Shown here: piece by piece, positions 47,205-58,800 of the stretch
Layout: each line of letters begins with the position of its first letter
Numbering within the stretch: the first letter of the stretch is position 1
Assembly (NCBI GenBank): GCA_903813345.2
Contig: CAIIXF020000013.1
Location: forward strand, 428,508 to 492,507
Length of the DNA stretch: 64,000 nucleotides
From: Owenia fusiformis
Taxonomy: Eukaryota; Annelida; Polychaeta; Sabellida; Oweniidae
Direction: 5' to 3'
Notes under the pieces: model-generated
The model's input: the letters and a program-made list of their open reading frames with translations, nothing else
Told to the model about the DNA's origin: nothing
The model's database searches: none
Made by a program: the position numbers and the translations under genes

Positions 47205-48665
47205 CCCAGTGATTAGGAAAATGGGACGGAGGGGGAAGCAATTTCTGCTAGATATTTCAACAAATATTTCAAGAGAAAGCTTACAGTTGAATTGCTGTAT
47301 GAAAAGCGCACAGTATGGTTAAATATGTTAGGAACAAAATCGTACCTAACTCACAACAGTTTGGGCTCACAGGAAAGCAAGATTGCCACAGAAAGTTGAT
47401 CAGCTCTTAGACTAGAACTTCTAACCACTAAGGCAATGAGCGTGTGTAAAATTTGCTATGGTTTTCCTTGAATAATGACAAGATTTATCTTAAAACTTTC
47501 AAAATGGCCATCAAAAAGTTAATCAGCTCAAGACTATGTCTCATATGTAAAAATTTGAAGTAAATTTGTCAAATGGTTTGGCTGGTAACCCGTAGACAAG
47601 CCTTGGTAGACAAGATTTTAGGATGAAAAATCCAAAATAGCCGCCCCATGCCAAAAATTGGTCAGTTCTAAACTTTCATACGTACGTAGAAACATCCCTG
47701 GAAATTTTAGATGAATCCCTCAAAGGTTTGGCTGGAAACATGTAGACAAACCTTGACAGACAAGATTTTAGGACGGAAAATCCAAAGTGGGCACTTCAAT
47801 GTTTACCCAGAATGCCCAAAACTAATCAGTTCTAAACTTTTATATGTAGAAACCTAATTGGAAATTTTAGATGAATCCCTTTGGTTTGGCTGGAAACCTG
47901 TAAACAAGCCTTGACAGACCAGGTCTTAGAGACATTTAGGCATTCTAATACTCATCACTTCTTTCTGTCTTCAACTAGAAATACCTTCTAGAATGAAGCT
48001 AACAGAAGGCAATGAATTCTCATGATGGCATTTGGGACCCAAGACCATCTAGGAATTTCAAAGGGACAAATCATAAAGATAATACAATATTTTAGATCTA
48101 ATGTATCATGTAACCATTCTTAGAAGAGATCTTAAGTAAAAGCGAATTCCTGCTCAAGGCAGCCATTTTGATTTTTTTGATTCACAAACCAGAAATAAGC
48201 CACACGGAAAGCCAAACATATATGTTACATATCTTATAGACATACTGCTCCCCCCCCCTCCGTCCCCTCCCCCCTCCGTCCCATTTTAATTATTTTCGAT
48301 TATTTTAACGTATGGAAAAGTATTTTGTAAAGTCATTAAGATCATTAATTTCATGATGATAATGTCACTTACAAATATTTATTGCAGGTTGTGTAGACCG
48401 TTGATGCTTGATTTAAAGTAAAAACATTGACTTGCACGTTGGTTGCGTTGCGCCTTTTTTAATAGATCTTATACCTAAGAAGAGAATCGGCTAAAAAAAA
48501 TTCGTAGAATACGTGACATATTTTACCATACCGTGCGCCTATTCGTTTAGCAATGAAATCATAAACCTTTTCTTGAAAAAATAATTTTTGCAGATTTGTT
48601 CATTTTTCTACCAGAAATTGCTTGCTCCCCCCCCCTCCGTCCCATTTTCACGATCACCAGGCGTG
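47205..48665. repeat. Nested inverted-end module in the right arm (uninterrupted)
   Basis: GAAAATGGGACGGAGGGGG next to AAGCAATTTCTGC at about 47217 is matched inverted near 48620-48655 (CAGAAATTGC ... CCGTCCCATTTTC). Outside, CCCAGTGATT and a diverged ATCACCAGGC keep pairing. It holds tandem GTTTGGCTGG-type units at 47570-47930. Its left-arm partner is 18036-28055, split by the LTR element. Confidence 0.6.
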
Positions 48666-48934
48666 AAGTGAGCATTTGGGAAGTTTTGTCGTTAATTAAT
48701 TAACATTGCATCTGCTGTTGTTACAGTAGTTGTCCATTATTGCTGATTCGAACATGACTGTATTCACGCCTTCTATAAACTGTAAACAAAGTCAATGCTT
48801 CAGCTGGCTTATATTCGAGATCAATAACCCAGTTAATACGTGTAATGTGTGACGTCATAACGGTGGGTCTTAGTAATGGCGGACCATGATGAATATTCGA
48901 AACAATTTGGTGAGTTTTCATGGTCGAATCGTAA

Positions 48935-49098
48935 TATAGACCTCAGAGCAGGGGTAATATCGTCGATTACACCCCTTGGGGCTCGGCACAAAAGCTTTCA
49001 AACCCCTCACTCCCTTCAGTCGTTCGGGGTACAGAAAACGTTTGTGCCTAGCCCTGCGGGGTGTATTCGACGATATAACCCCTGCTCTGAGGTCTATA
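48935..49098. repeat. 164-bp palindromic element in right arm
   Basis: Mirror of 17636-17799, same length. Ends TATAGACCTCAGAGCAGG and its complement. Confidence 0.7.
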
Positions 49099-49523
49099 TT
49101 TCTTAATTAAAGCAGAATGAGTGGATTTCAAGAATTGTTTATTTTGTGGAGAAAATTATTCATTTTAGCAAGAATTTCACTTTTTGCACATACTTGCACC
49201 ACAAAATTTTACTTTTTCCCGTGCAGAATTTGGCGCATTATTTTATAATTCATTCAGAATTTGGCTTTTTCATGCAGAATTTCTGGGTAGAATTTGCATT
49301 TTTCTCATGTAGAAAACTAGTGTGTGTGTATCACAGCTCGCTGCTTATAGTAGGCAGCGGTTAACCAAACCCGTCTGGCCCAGTTATCTACTCCCGATGT
49401 CGTAGATCTGGGCCAGACAAGGTCCAATGCAAAAAATGGGGTATTTACTCCGGAAAAAACACACTGGTTTTTCAATGTATAATACGTGCTGATAAATGAA
49501 TAAACATCATAAAAAACATTTAC

Positions 49524-49874
49524 GTGTTTGTTCCTTGTATCAAACTTTGTATTTATATTAGGTTTCCATCGCTGGATGACGGCTAATAGATAAGAACGAA
49601 ACGATAAAACGCAGCAAAAGAAAAATTCTTCTGCAATCTGTTCGTGATCTCTTAGGATATCGAGAAGTCTCGGCTGCATATTTCGTTCAGTACTACATTC
49701 GGTCAGTTCAACAAATCGAAAAATCGTATTTAATGTCCACAATATTTCTTTCAAGTCTAAATACAACACAGATACGTCTGTTTTATAAAGAAATCTACAT
49801 TTTGATAACAAATCTGCTAAAAAATCGTAATATTTGGAATGTATTGATTCCCGGGAAATGTATTTTCGTTCCAT
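49524..49874 (-). CDS. Unrecognised exon-like frame, right-arm copy (open)
   Basis: Open frame of 117 codons from Met (MERKYISRESIHSKYYDFLA) to a possible donor CAC|GTAAAT. The sequence is rich in hydrophobic helix text (LYLDLKEILWTLNTIF, FFFCCVLSFRSYLLAV) and ends KPNINTKFDTRNKHV. The left-arm copy preserves the peptide apart from one indel and has the better donor, GTAAGT. I do not recognise a family. It lies between the ends of a nested inverted repeat, so it could belong to a small transposon rather than a host gene. Confidence 0.35.
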
Positions 49875-50657
49875 GAAAGTTAAAAAATTATCGCGTCACA
49901 CTTATGTTACGTCACATCACGTGACTTTATTCGGTGCGGAGAGCTGACGAAAATATTGAAGAAATGTTGTGCCCATTTCAACATCAATATAACAAACAAA
50001 ACACCACATTTACGTGCAAGTAATATACTCTTTATTTCAAATAAATACTTGGGTTTACGTGGAGCCCGATGTTTTGGTTGGATGGCTAATAGGGAATGAA
50101 TAATAAGTGATGATTCACCGACATGTTTTTTCCGGAGTAAATCCCCCCTTTTTAGCAGTGGACCTCGTCTGGCCAAGATCTACGACGTCAGGAGTAAATA
50201 ACTGTGCCAGACGGGTTTGGTTAGGCAGCGATGTGATGACGTCACCCACTTGTTGGCACCAAATTCCGAACTCCCGTGCAGTGATATATCACTGCGGCGG
50301 GCAGGTATCTCACCGTAAGCATGGTAACTTCGTAATAAACAACTGACGTGATTGGTTCTAGTCCCATGCTCAGGTCGCGTGATTGTAAAATTCAGACAAT
50401 TTCATTGGTTGAATTGCGCGTATTAACTAATAAACAACAATTGCGGTAAACTATTATCAACAAAACTTTTACTCAGAATTCCTTCCGCGGTGATTTCTCC
50501 TCATATTTCAATAATTTTGAAATATTTTGACAAAATAATGTTTGGGGAACATTCATGAATACATATTTTATAAGTTGTGTGAAAATTGACCACATATGCG
50601 ATAAAAAAAGGGAACTATTTTCCCCAAATTTTGGGGATTTGCTTCATCTGCCCGCCG

Positions 50658-50681
50658 GCAGTGTCTATACCGAGACACTGC
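50658..50681. repeat. Hairpin GCAGTGTCT...AGACACTGC outside the right arm
   Basis: Nine-bp stem, six-base loop. It is flanked by TGCCCGCCG and GGAGTTCCACCAAATTCC, as the palindromes in the arms are flanked by TGCCCGCCG and GGAGTTCGGAATTTGG. It seems to be a third, diverged member of that motif. Confidence 0.5.
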
Positions 50682-50731
50682 ATTGGAGTTCCACCAAATT
50701 CCAATTTCGTACGATTGCAAGCTAAATAACG

Positions 50732-50741
50732 CCAGGATTAC
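50732..50741 (+). repeat. 10-bp target-site duplication, left (CCAGGATTAC)
   Basis: Identical to 63235-63244. Directly outside the left TIR of the Mutator-like element. Confidence 0.9.
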
Positions 50742-50795
50742 GGTCGCGAGTAAATCTCAGGCACGACATGGAAATCTGAAATTAAAGAGGGCGCA
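50742..50795 (+). repeat. Left TIR of the Mutator-like element
   Basis: Begins GGTCGCGAGTAAATCTCAGG and ends GAGGGCGCA. Inverted partner at 63181-63234 with one mismatch. Confidence 0.92.
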
Positions 50796-52703
50796 AATCC
50801 AAGTGCACTTGTACCGGAAGTCTGTCTAAATATGGCGGGACTACACAAATTCGACCTACTTTTGTACCACGTGATGTGTTTTAGCCAATAGCCGAGGGGC
50901 TGCTAGATGTCTGTCAAGTTATAGTATTTATGTCTCAAATAAAAATGCATTATATCTCATCTTATATTGGACTTTTAAGTTACATTATTGAACCCATTAA
51001 CAGCACACTAAGTGATTTTTCCTGATCCAAAAATTTCTTCTGAGCCCTTGGTGTTCTTAATTCTTAGTGATTAATCTTGATCCTAGGTGATTGTTATTGA
51101 TCTTAAGTGATAATGTTTTTGATCCTTAGAAATATCCTCATGATCTTGATCTTTGGTATCTGTCTTGATCCTTAGGGATTGGGTCGATCCTAAACAATTT
51201 TACAGGTGATTGTTCTTAATCTTAAGTGATTGTTTTTATTACTTTAATTTTTTCTTGACTCTTCTGGGCAATTGTTTGGTTGTGATTCTTAATATTTTGT
51301 TTTGATACTGTGATTGTACTCAATTGTTCTAATCTTAGTTGATTGTCCCTGGTTTAGGTGATTGTTCCTGATCATAAGTGATTTACCTTGATCCTTGATA
51401 TTTTTTCTTTACTAAGCTCGGTCAGTACGTGGTTGATTGTTTTAGAGCATATTAATTGGTCCCTATGTGATTTGTGATCGTGCTGGTCAAATGTGGTTGT
51501 ACAATGTACAATAGACTATTAAGGTACAGCTGGAAATTTGAAATTGTAAAAAATAAAAAAAAAATTGAAATTGAAATTACCTTTTATTGGTTACAATTGT
51601 TGAAAATTTAGATCAATTTAGTATCCCTATGTCACCATATCATCATAATACCTGTTAAAGTGTATGTAATTAGCAGAGGAATCTAATTATCACTAATTAG
51701 ATGTGAAGAAAACACCAAGTCTATAAGTACATATAATTTCAAAAATAATATGTATTGACACTAGAAATATAAATATCGCTTACTACACATATCAAAGACC
51801 TGAAATAAGTAAAGTTTTGAATTGAAAGTGATTCATAGAAGCCATAAAATTGATCTAAATGTCAACCTTGTAAACTTACCATGTGGCAAAAATACTGTCC
51901 ACCATATTGGAAAATATGGAACTACTTTTGACCTACTTATAGTTGTTTGTAAACAAAAGCACATGTGTGAACAGTCACAATGCATATATAGTGTGTTCAT
52001 TGCAGTAATAAACTGCACAGGTGATTCTTTTCAACAGTAGATAAAAAAAGCTACTTCCCAGAGTGATACAGTTATAAAGTATTATAAAGTACATGTACTG
52101 TCATCATAGCATGAAGTATAATAGTGAGAAATGAAGGTTCATAATATATACTTACAGTAAAGTATTTCTGTTTTCAAATATCTGTAGATCACTATACAGC
52201 AAATTCAATGATTTCAGTATCTCAGTATTCTCATGAAAAATGGTACTTCCTTTTTATCAATGTCCATCCAATTTTTTCAGTCTGTCAGTAGCACTTTGAT
52301 ATCTTTATTTCCTGTAGACAGGAAATGCCTCAATGTCCATACCAATATTTATGCAGTAAGTGAAATGTTTTATTTCTATTTATTAAGTCATCCAGAGTCA
52401 ATCTCTCCCTATATATTTACTCAAAATTCATCTTATCATTTTAGAAGCACTTTGGTATCCTAATCTCCTGTAGGATTAATGTCTGCTAATATTTACAAAG
52501 GTTGTCTCTGTTAATCCAATGTATCATAGCTCCTTGGTTTCAGAATTAATCTCTATTTATTTTTAGAAGCACTTTGGTATCCTTATCTCCTGTAGAGTTA
52601 AAAGTCTGCTAATATTTCCAGATACTGTACATGCCAATCCAATGTTTAATGTTATTTGTCATATACAATGAATTTCCTTTTATATTCCTGTTTAGGGTGA
52701 CAT
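50796..52703. other. Non-coding left part of the Mutator-like element
   Basis: 51000-51430 is a degenerate array of short words around TGATCCTTAGTGATTG, with no fixed period. The rest is AT-rich. Polyadenylation of the gene must occur here; no certain signal was picked out. Confidence 0.5.
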
Positions 52704-52870
52704 TTATAATATTGTCAAAGTATTTGATTTGAAGTCTTCCATCAGTTCTGAGTAAGATAAGATAACTTCTTCTGAGTCAGAATCAGATATATCATCCTGG
52801 TTATCATATATCAATGCATAAGAAGCGGTCTCTGTTCCATCAGTTCCAGAAAGAAGCCTGGTTACTTTGC
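52704..52870 (-). CDS. Last exon of the Mutator-YqaJ gene: acidic tail
   Basis: With exon 11 (53285-53197) it forms a module reading GKHISHTW, DTVYSGKVTRLL, YALIYDN, DISDSDSEE, MEDFKSNTLTIL. The rhythm of short beta strands with a W and Y, an acidic loop and a terminal DFK-x-x-x-L resembles small Tudor/chromo-type barrels found at the ends of some invertebrate transposon proteins. This fold is inference. Confidence 0.6.
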
Positions 52871-55800
52871 CTGAAAACATATAAGGAAAATCTTGGAATG
52901 TATGTGTTCTATACATAATTCACATTAAACGTCATTGCAATATTATATTTGTAATCTTCTAGTACCAGGTAGGGAGGATTGTAAAAATTATTGCACGTAT
53001 ACAACATTGTCATTCTGGAATACAAGTATGCAATACAAACTGAAAGGGGGTGGGATTGAAATTGCATTCAATTCACTTTTACTCTTTAACACTACATGTA
53101 CTAGAAAAAAATGTTTTTAAAATAATCTATGAAGCCAAACATCAACTGGATGACTCTCCATCACTATGCTTTGAAAAGGGAGACATTTGTACATACCACT
53201 GTAAACTGTGTCAGTACCATTACTTTCAGTCCAAGTGTGAGAAATGTGCTTTCCAAGAAACAAAACATTACTGTTCACATCATTCCTACAAAAGACATGA
53301 CATATTGTCATAACATTTAAAAAATAACACCTATTTTTTAAGTAATGTAATAGACAAATTTAAGAGATAATGATGTAAGAATGAAGCTTGAAAAGGATGC
53401 ATCAAGATACAACTAGGTATGAGATACAAAATGTAACCACCTGCCAATTGTTAAAGACAAACCATCAAAACAATAAACACCAAACAACATCGACAATGAA
53501 GTTGGAGACAACAATATGTTGCCAATCGTGCTTGTGACATAAATGCTACATTTTCTGTGTTTTCTGGGGTATCAAATATCACAACTTTATCTCTGTACAA
53601 TTTGAAAGGGGGAAACAACAGATGAGCATTCATGATCTTATGTTAACATGTATGTGTAGTCCAAGTTTGTCAAAGTTTGTTATATTCGTACTGGTGCATA
53701 ATAACAATTTTTAAGTGACATTTATCCAACTTTACCTAAGAGCAGAGATGACTTTGTCAGCCATGGGTTCAATGTCAGATGTGTGTTCAGTCATCCATTC
53801 TTCACCTAGACTATTAAACAGAGGTGTCTTTATTTAAAAATGGGTGTCACTAGACATTCTATGGAAATATATATGGAAATATACATATGGAAATTGCATG
53901 AAATTTGAGATGGTCACTTGGCTTATTTTGAGGTCCACTTCTTTTAATGAACAGGACAAAGTGAATGAAATGTTAGAAGTCCTGAGTACATGAATTGTAT
54001 GCAGTAATATACTCACACTTTCTTTCTACACTTTCTTGCACTACGCCTGGAAGCTACATTTGATTCTGATGAAGTACTGGGTTGAGGTACTTGGGGCTCA
54101 TTGTGACCTCTGTAAATAATGTTTATGCTAAAGGTTGCAAGACAGTGTTTTTCACTCCTTTTCATAGATTTAATAGGGCATGTTTCAATCTTACTTTTGC
54201 TTGCTTTTAAATAACAAAAAATGTGAGTTTCAATAATAAAATGATTTTGCATCATCATTGCCCTTGATCATTTATTGGAAATAATTACCTCTGATCAGGG
54301 TTTTTCCGTTTTCTTCTTACACTTAGATGTTGAGTTATGTCTTGAGCTGAGATGGACCTTTTTGTACGCTTGCTTGAACTGAATTCATCCCACTGAAAAA
54401 GAAAAGAATATATTAATACAAGCAATATCATTGTGTCATGGCTAGTTTTGTTACTTGGCAGAATTGTATGTATTCATTTTAAATGATTACTATGTGTAGG
54501 ATGTTGACAATTATTTGTAATAACAAAATAAATTTTCATTAGAAACAAAGGACCTTAGTTATAAGAAATGTTTAAATCAAGACATAATGTCATTATTCAA
54601 GTTGTCACAATCATGAATATAGGCACATTACATGAACTGAAAATAAAGTCCAGTGACAGTAATACTTGTCATGCTTGCCTAGCTAATTTCTATTTGCCTC
54701 ATCGAATCGGGGAATGGCCCTGATATTTGCAGAAGCTCATAGAAAATACATGAGCAGGTTATTCAGTGCAATACATACATTGTACAGTTATATAGTGTAA
54801 AATGCATTCCTAAATCTAATACATTTACATAAAGTTGGTTACGGTCATTATATATATTATACTATGCATAGTATTTAATGGTTTATTCCATAATGTTATG
54901 GCTAGCTTGGATGCAGCCCAAAGCATCCACTGGACCTGAAAATGAAATGTTAAAATTAAATAGTGCACCTTAATTGTATACATAAAAAATAATTTCCATA
55001 CAAAAGGAATATGAATGTTTTAGTACATTAAATCTATGAAAGTTGAATGTTGAAGCTGATGTTTAAGTTGGGAAAACTGACAAGTCTTACAAAAGTTAAT
55101 TTTACACTAAATATATTTAAGTATAACATAATCTGCTCCATTATTGGCATTTTTGGAAGTGTTCCACTTTCAGCATTGATCCACTTTTCAGTTTTTACAG
55201 TATCATGGTGAACAATAATATGACAGACAACCTAAAAGTACCTAAACAACATAATGTAGGCATACAAACATATATTAACTATGTATGAGGTGAATGTATT
55301 AGACATTGAAAGATCAATGTGTGTGGCACATCACAGTCAGATGAATTACCCATCCAGTTGTTGGCTCCCATATGCCAGGGTGTTTCTGGTGGCGTGGAAC
55401 TGCTAGTTCCCGAAGTAATGCATCAAAGTAAAACTTCCGTAGTCTTGGTAGCATAAAGGAGGTGAACATGTTGTCATCTCTTTGTATCCTTTGTATGACA
55501 ATGTCATTTGGGTCATCACTACCAACAACAAGGTCAACCCAGTCAAGGTCGTAGCACTGAATTTGACCATGTATCTGGAAGAAGAACTTGTGGTTCTTCT
55601 TCAGTTGGAGTTTGCCATTGACAAATGTCAAGCAGAACGAGATGTTCTTAGCAGCCTCTCGCAGGGATGTTGATTTGCCATGCAACACCTTCTTACACTC
55701 GACACCATTCCTCCTGTCCTTGTGAGCTAGGGGATCAACATTGATCCCATCACAAGAGGCACATAGGAAATGATGTTCCCTGTGCACCTTGACCCCACAC

Positions 55801-58800
55801 TTCCTCACAATGACAGGGTCAGCTTGCTCCTTCATGTGTTTCTCATAGTGTCTTATAAGTAAGCCCTCTGACATCAATCCATCCTTTGTAGAGGAGTTTC
55901 CAGTAAAAGGAGTGTACAGCTTGTTAGTAATGAAAGGGGTGACTGGTGTTGTGCTCCTCCTATTGATGATCATTCCAAACGTGGATGCGGATAGCCGAAT
56001 CCTTCTCGCTGAAAACCAATCTGGAGATCCAGATTGATGGATGGTGTCCTTTTCCAATTGCACACAGCCAGCTGGACTCATAACAACATTGTCTAAATGA
56101 AACATTGATAAATATTAATAAATATTAATATGATTCCTGTAAAAAAATGAAGTGAATTTTCATTAGGATAAAACAAAGTAGCAAACAAAAAAGAAACAAG
56201 ATATGTGACAATAACAAGCTGAAAAGTCTCATTACATGTTCATATTCTATCAAATAACTTATTAAACTCATTCTGAGTAATATCAAACACTGGGAAATGC
56301 CGAGACATTTATGCTACCTTTGTAAAACTTATTTTTCATTTCCTGGACTGTTTCTTCGGAGAAAACTGGTTCAACTTGAACCGCATTTGGGCCATATTGA
56401 GTTTCCCCTTTGGTCTTACTACCCCTCCTCTGTTTTGCCTTGTACCTGGCACTCTGGCATTTAGCAGATCTGGTGCGCTCATTTTCTAGGATGCGCTTGC
56501 GTACCTGTTTCAATAATGACAAAATCTAAAATTCTATATTAATTAATGCTTTCTACCTGGAAAGAAACATATGGGATGACGTAAGTAATATCTTCATCTT
56601 TACCTTTCTATGATATTGTCAAATATCATGAACCGATAACAATCCTAAACAGATACTGAATTACTATATAATAATAATTAATTCATGAAAAGAGTATGTA
56701 ACTAGAAATCAGCAACTGCACTGAGTAGCAAATCCTTTAGAACCAATGCTATTATTGATGAATATTTATATGTCACAATGTAATATTTTCTATGTACTCT
56801 TCGCTTATATTCCATGGTAGTGTTACCTTACTTTAAAGAGATCGTTAAGTAATAGTAAATTCCTGCTCCAGACAGCCATTTTTATTTATCTGCCATCCAA
56901 ATCAGAAAAACAATACCATTATTGTGATCAACAATAAAATACATTCAATCTGAGTATAATATAGAAATACTTTGACGAGATCAGAAAATTACTGCGGTAT
57001 CCCACGTTAGGTGGCTATTTCAAAATGACTGATGCCTGAATCAGAAGAACGATACAAAATTTGAAATCGCAGACGGCCGAACAGACAGACAGCTTCACTA
57101 GATCCCTAAAGATTTTTGTTTGTTGGGGATAATAACCTGTGTATTTCCATATTTCAAAAATATGTCTGAGGCAGGATTGGAGGTGATCTTGGTATAACAT
57201 CTGGCTGCCCAATCCGGCCCCATACTGGATCTAAGCATCGCAGCAAAAATCCTGGTTATCCAAGCTCCCCTGTGACATTTGTGGATGCGTTTTCCTCCAT
57301 CAAATTTGCATCGTAAACTCATCCAGCCTTCGCACAAATTTGTATTGAAGTTGCCAATAAGTTTAAATGCCTGTATATGTAAAAACATACAGTAATATAA
57401 TGAAGTTATCAAAAACAATACGCAAGATCGCATGGTCTTTGTAACCTAAAGATTCAAAGGTCATTGTATGAAAATTACATACCAGTAGTTAATATATATA
57501 TACAGCATATATCTGAACAACTGGCCAATCCGAACACCTCCCAATCTGAAAACTTTTATTGGTCCCATTTTTTCCTCCCATTGACTCCCACGTAAAAAAT
57601 TTGAAAGTGTGAACACCTCTCAATTTGAACAGTGAACAGTCATGTTTGAACAATTAACCTGTCTAATCTGAACACCGTTCATAAAATTTCACATGTTACA
57701 AAAATTGCTGAAAACTTGAATGGTTTTGATTATAATAGGGCTTTCCAGCATCACTAAATTCATTTGAATCGAATTTTCAAATTTATGAAATACTGCGAAG
57801 CTATGTGGTCAAATGAACTATAAATATTTCTTCAGAATCCATAATCCAGAGAATGCAAAAACCTAGAAATGTGAACACTTCCTAATCTGAACGCCTTAAG
57901 GCAGTCCCAATAGCTTTTAGATTAGACAGCTTCTACTGTACTGTACTTGTAATTAATTTTGTACTTCTTTATTTTGTACATTTGCTGTTTGAAACATTTA
58001 AAGGCTACTTAATTCTGCAGACTCGCAATATTACAATACACATGGTACTAAAATAAATGGTGAATTTAGCATCTACTTAATCTGGGGGATTTTCCAATTT
58101 GTAAGATCTGCCAAATTATGTTCATTTCATAATCAATCCAAAAAAGTGTATGATTTTTTGAAAATTAAGCTTCAAACATTTTAATCCCTCATATTCCACT
58201 ATGGGAGGAAAGATGGTATATTAATTTTAAAAAACAAAGATCCATCTAAAATTTCAAGTCAGTCCAAATGTACCGGATTTTCTCGCATATACGCCCCCCT
58301 AAACTTAGGCCAATGGGACAAAAATCGAATGTAGTACACTTATACGCCCATGGGCCTATAAAAAATGACTATTTATTGATTTTTTTCAATAAATTCAAGG
58401 GTATTTTGTCACTGGCAGATCATTCTATCGTTACTTTGTTTCAACATTAAGTTCAACGCTGTGCCGCAAGTGGCAGTGGTGGATCGTTCTGTTGTTACTT
58501 TGTTTCAACATTTAAAGTCCAAGGTTGTAGGTGACATTTCCTTTATAATTCTTACAAAACATGCGGTAGGACTACAACACTAGGTACGGTAGTCTTTGAG
58601 GAAGATCAGCTCTTCTCACCTTTACGCCCACTGGGCCAAAAATCGAAAGTAGTACACTTATACGCCCATGGGAGAAAAATAAGAGGTAAAATAACAGACG
58701 AAATTACCCCTTCTTTCAGTTATACGCCCAGGGCATATATACGAGAAAATCCGGTAATGGATTCTTGGAACAAAGGAAAATTTTACAATTAATCTATCAG

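Larger units (their letters stand above)
45862..50633. repeat. Right arm of the large inverted repeat (empty-site copy)
   Basis: Reverse complement of 16100-29500 without the LTR element. 4772 bp. It carries mirror copies of the 18-bp palindrome, the nested inverted repeat, the 164-bp palindrome and the G-rich modules. At 47376-47393 the insertion point of the LTR element is uninterrupted. Confidence 0.9.

Noticed and set aside
53550-53592. An extra exon between exons 10 and 11 of the Mutator-YqaJ gene (peptide DKVVIFDTPENTEN)
   Set aside because: Its donor is weak, it breaks the phase with the next exon, and it abuts a dispersed repeat. Exon 10 joins exon 11 directly in phase.
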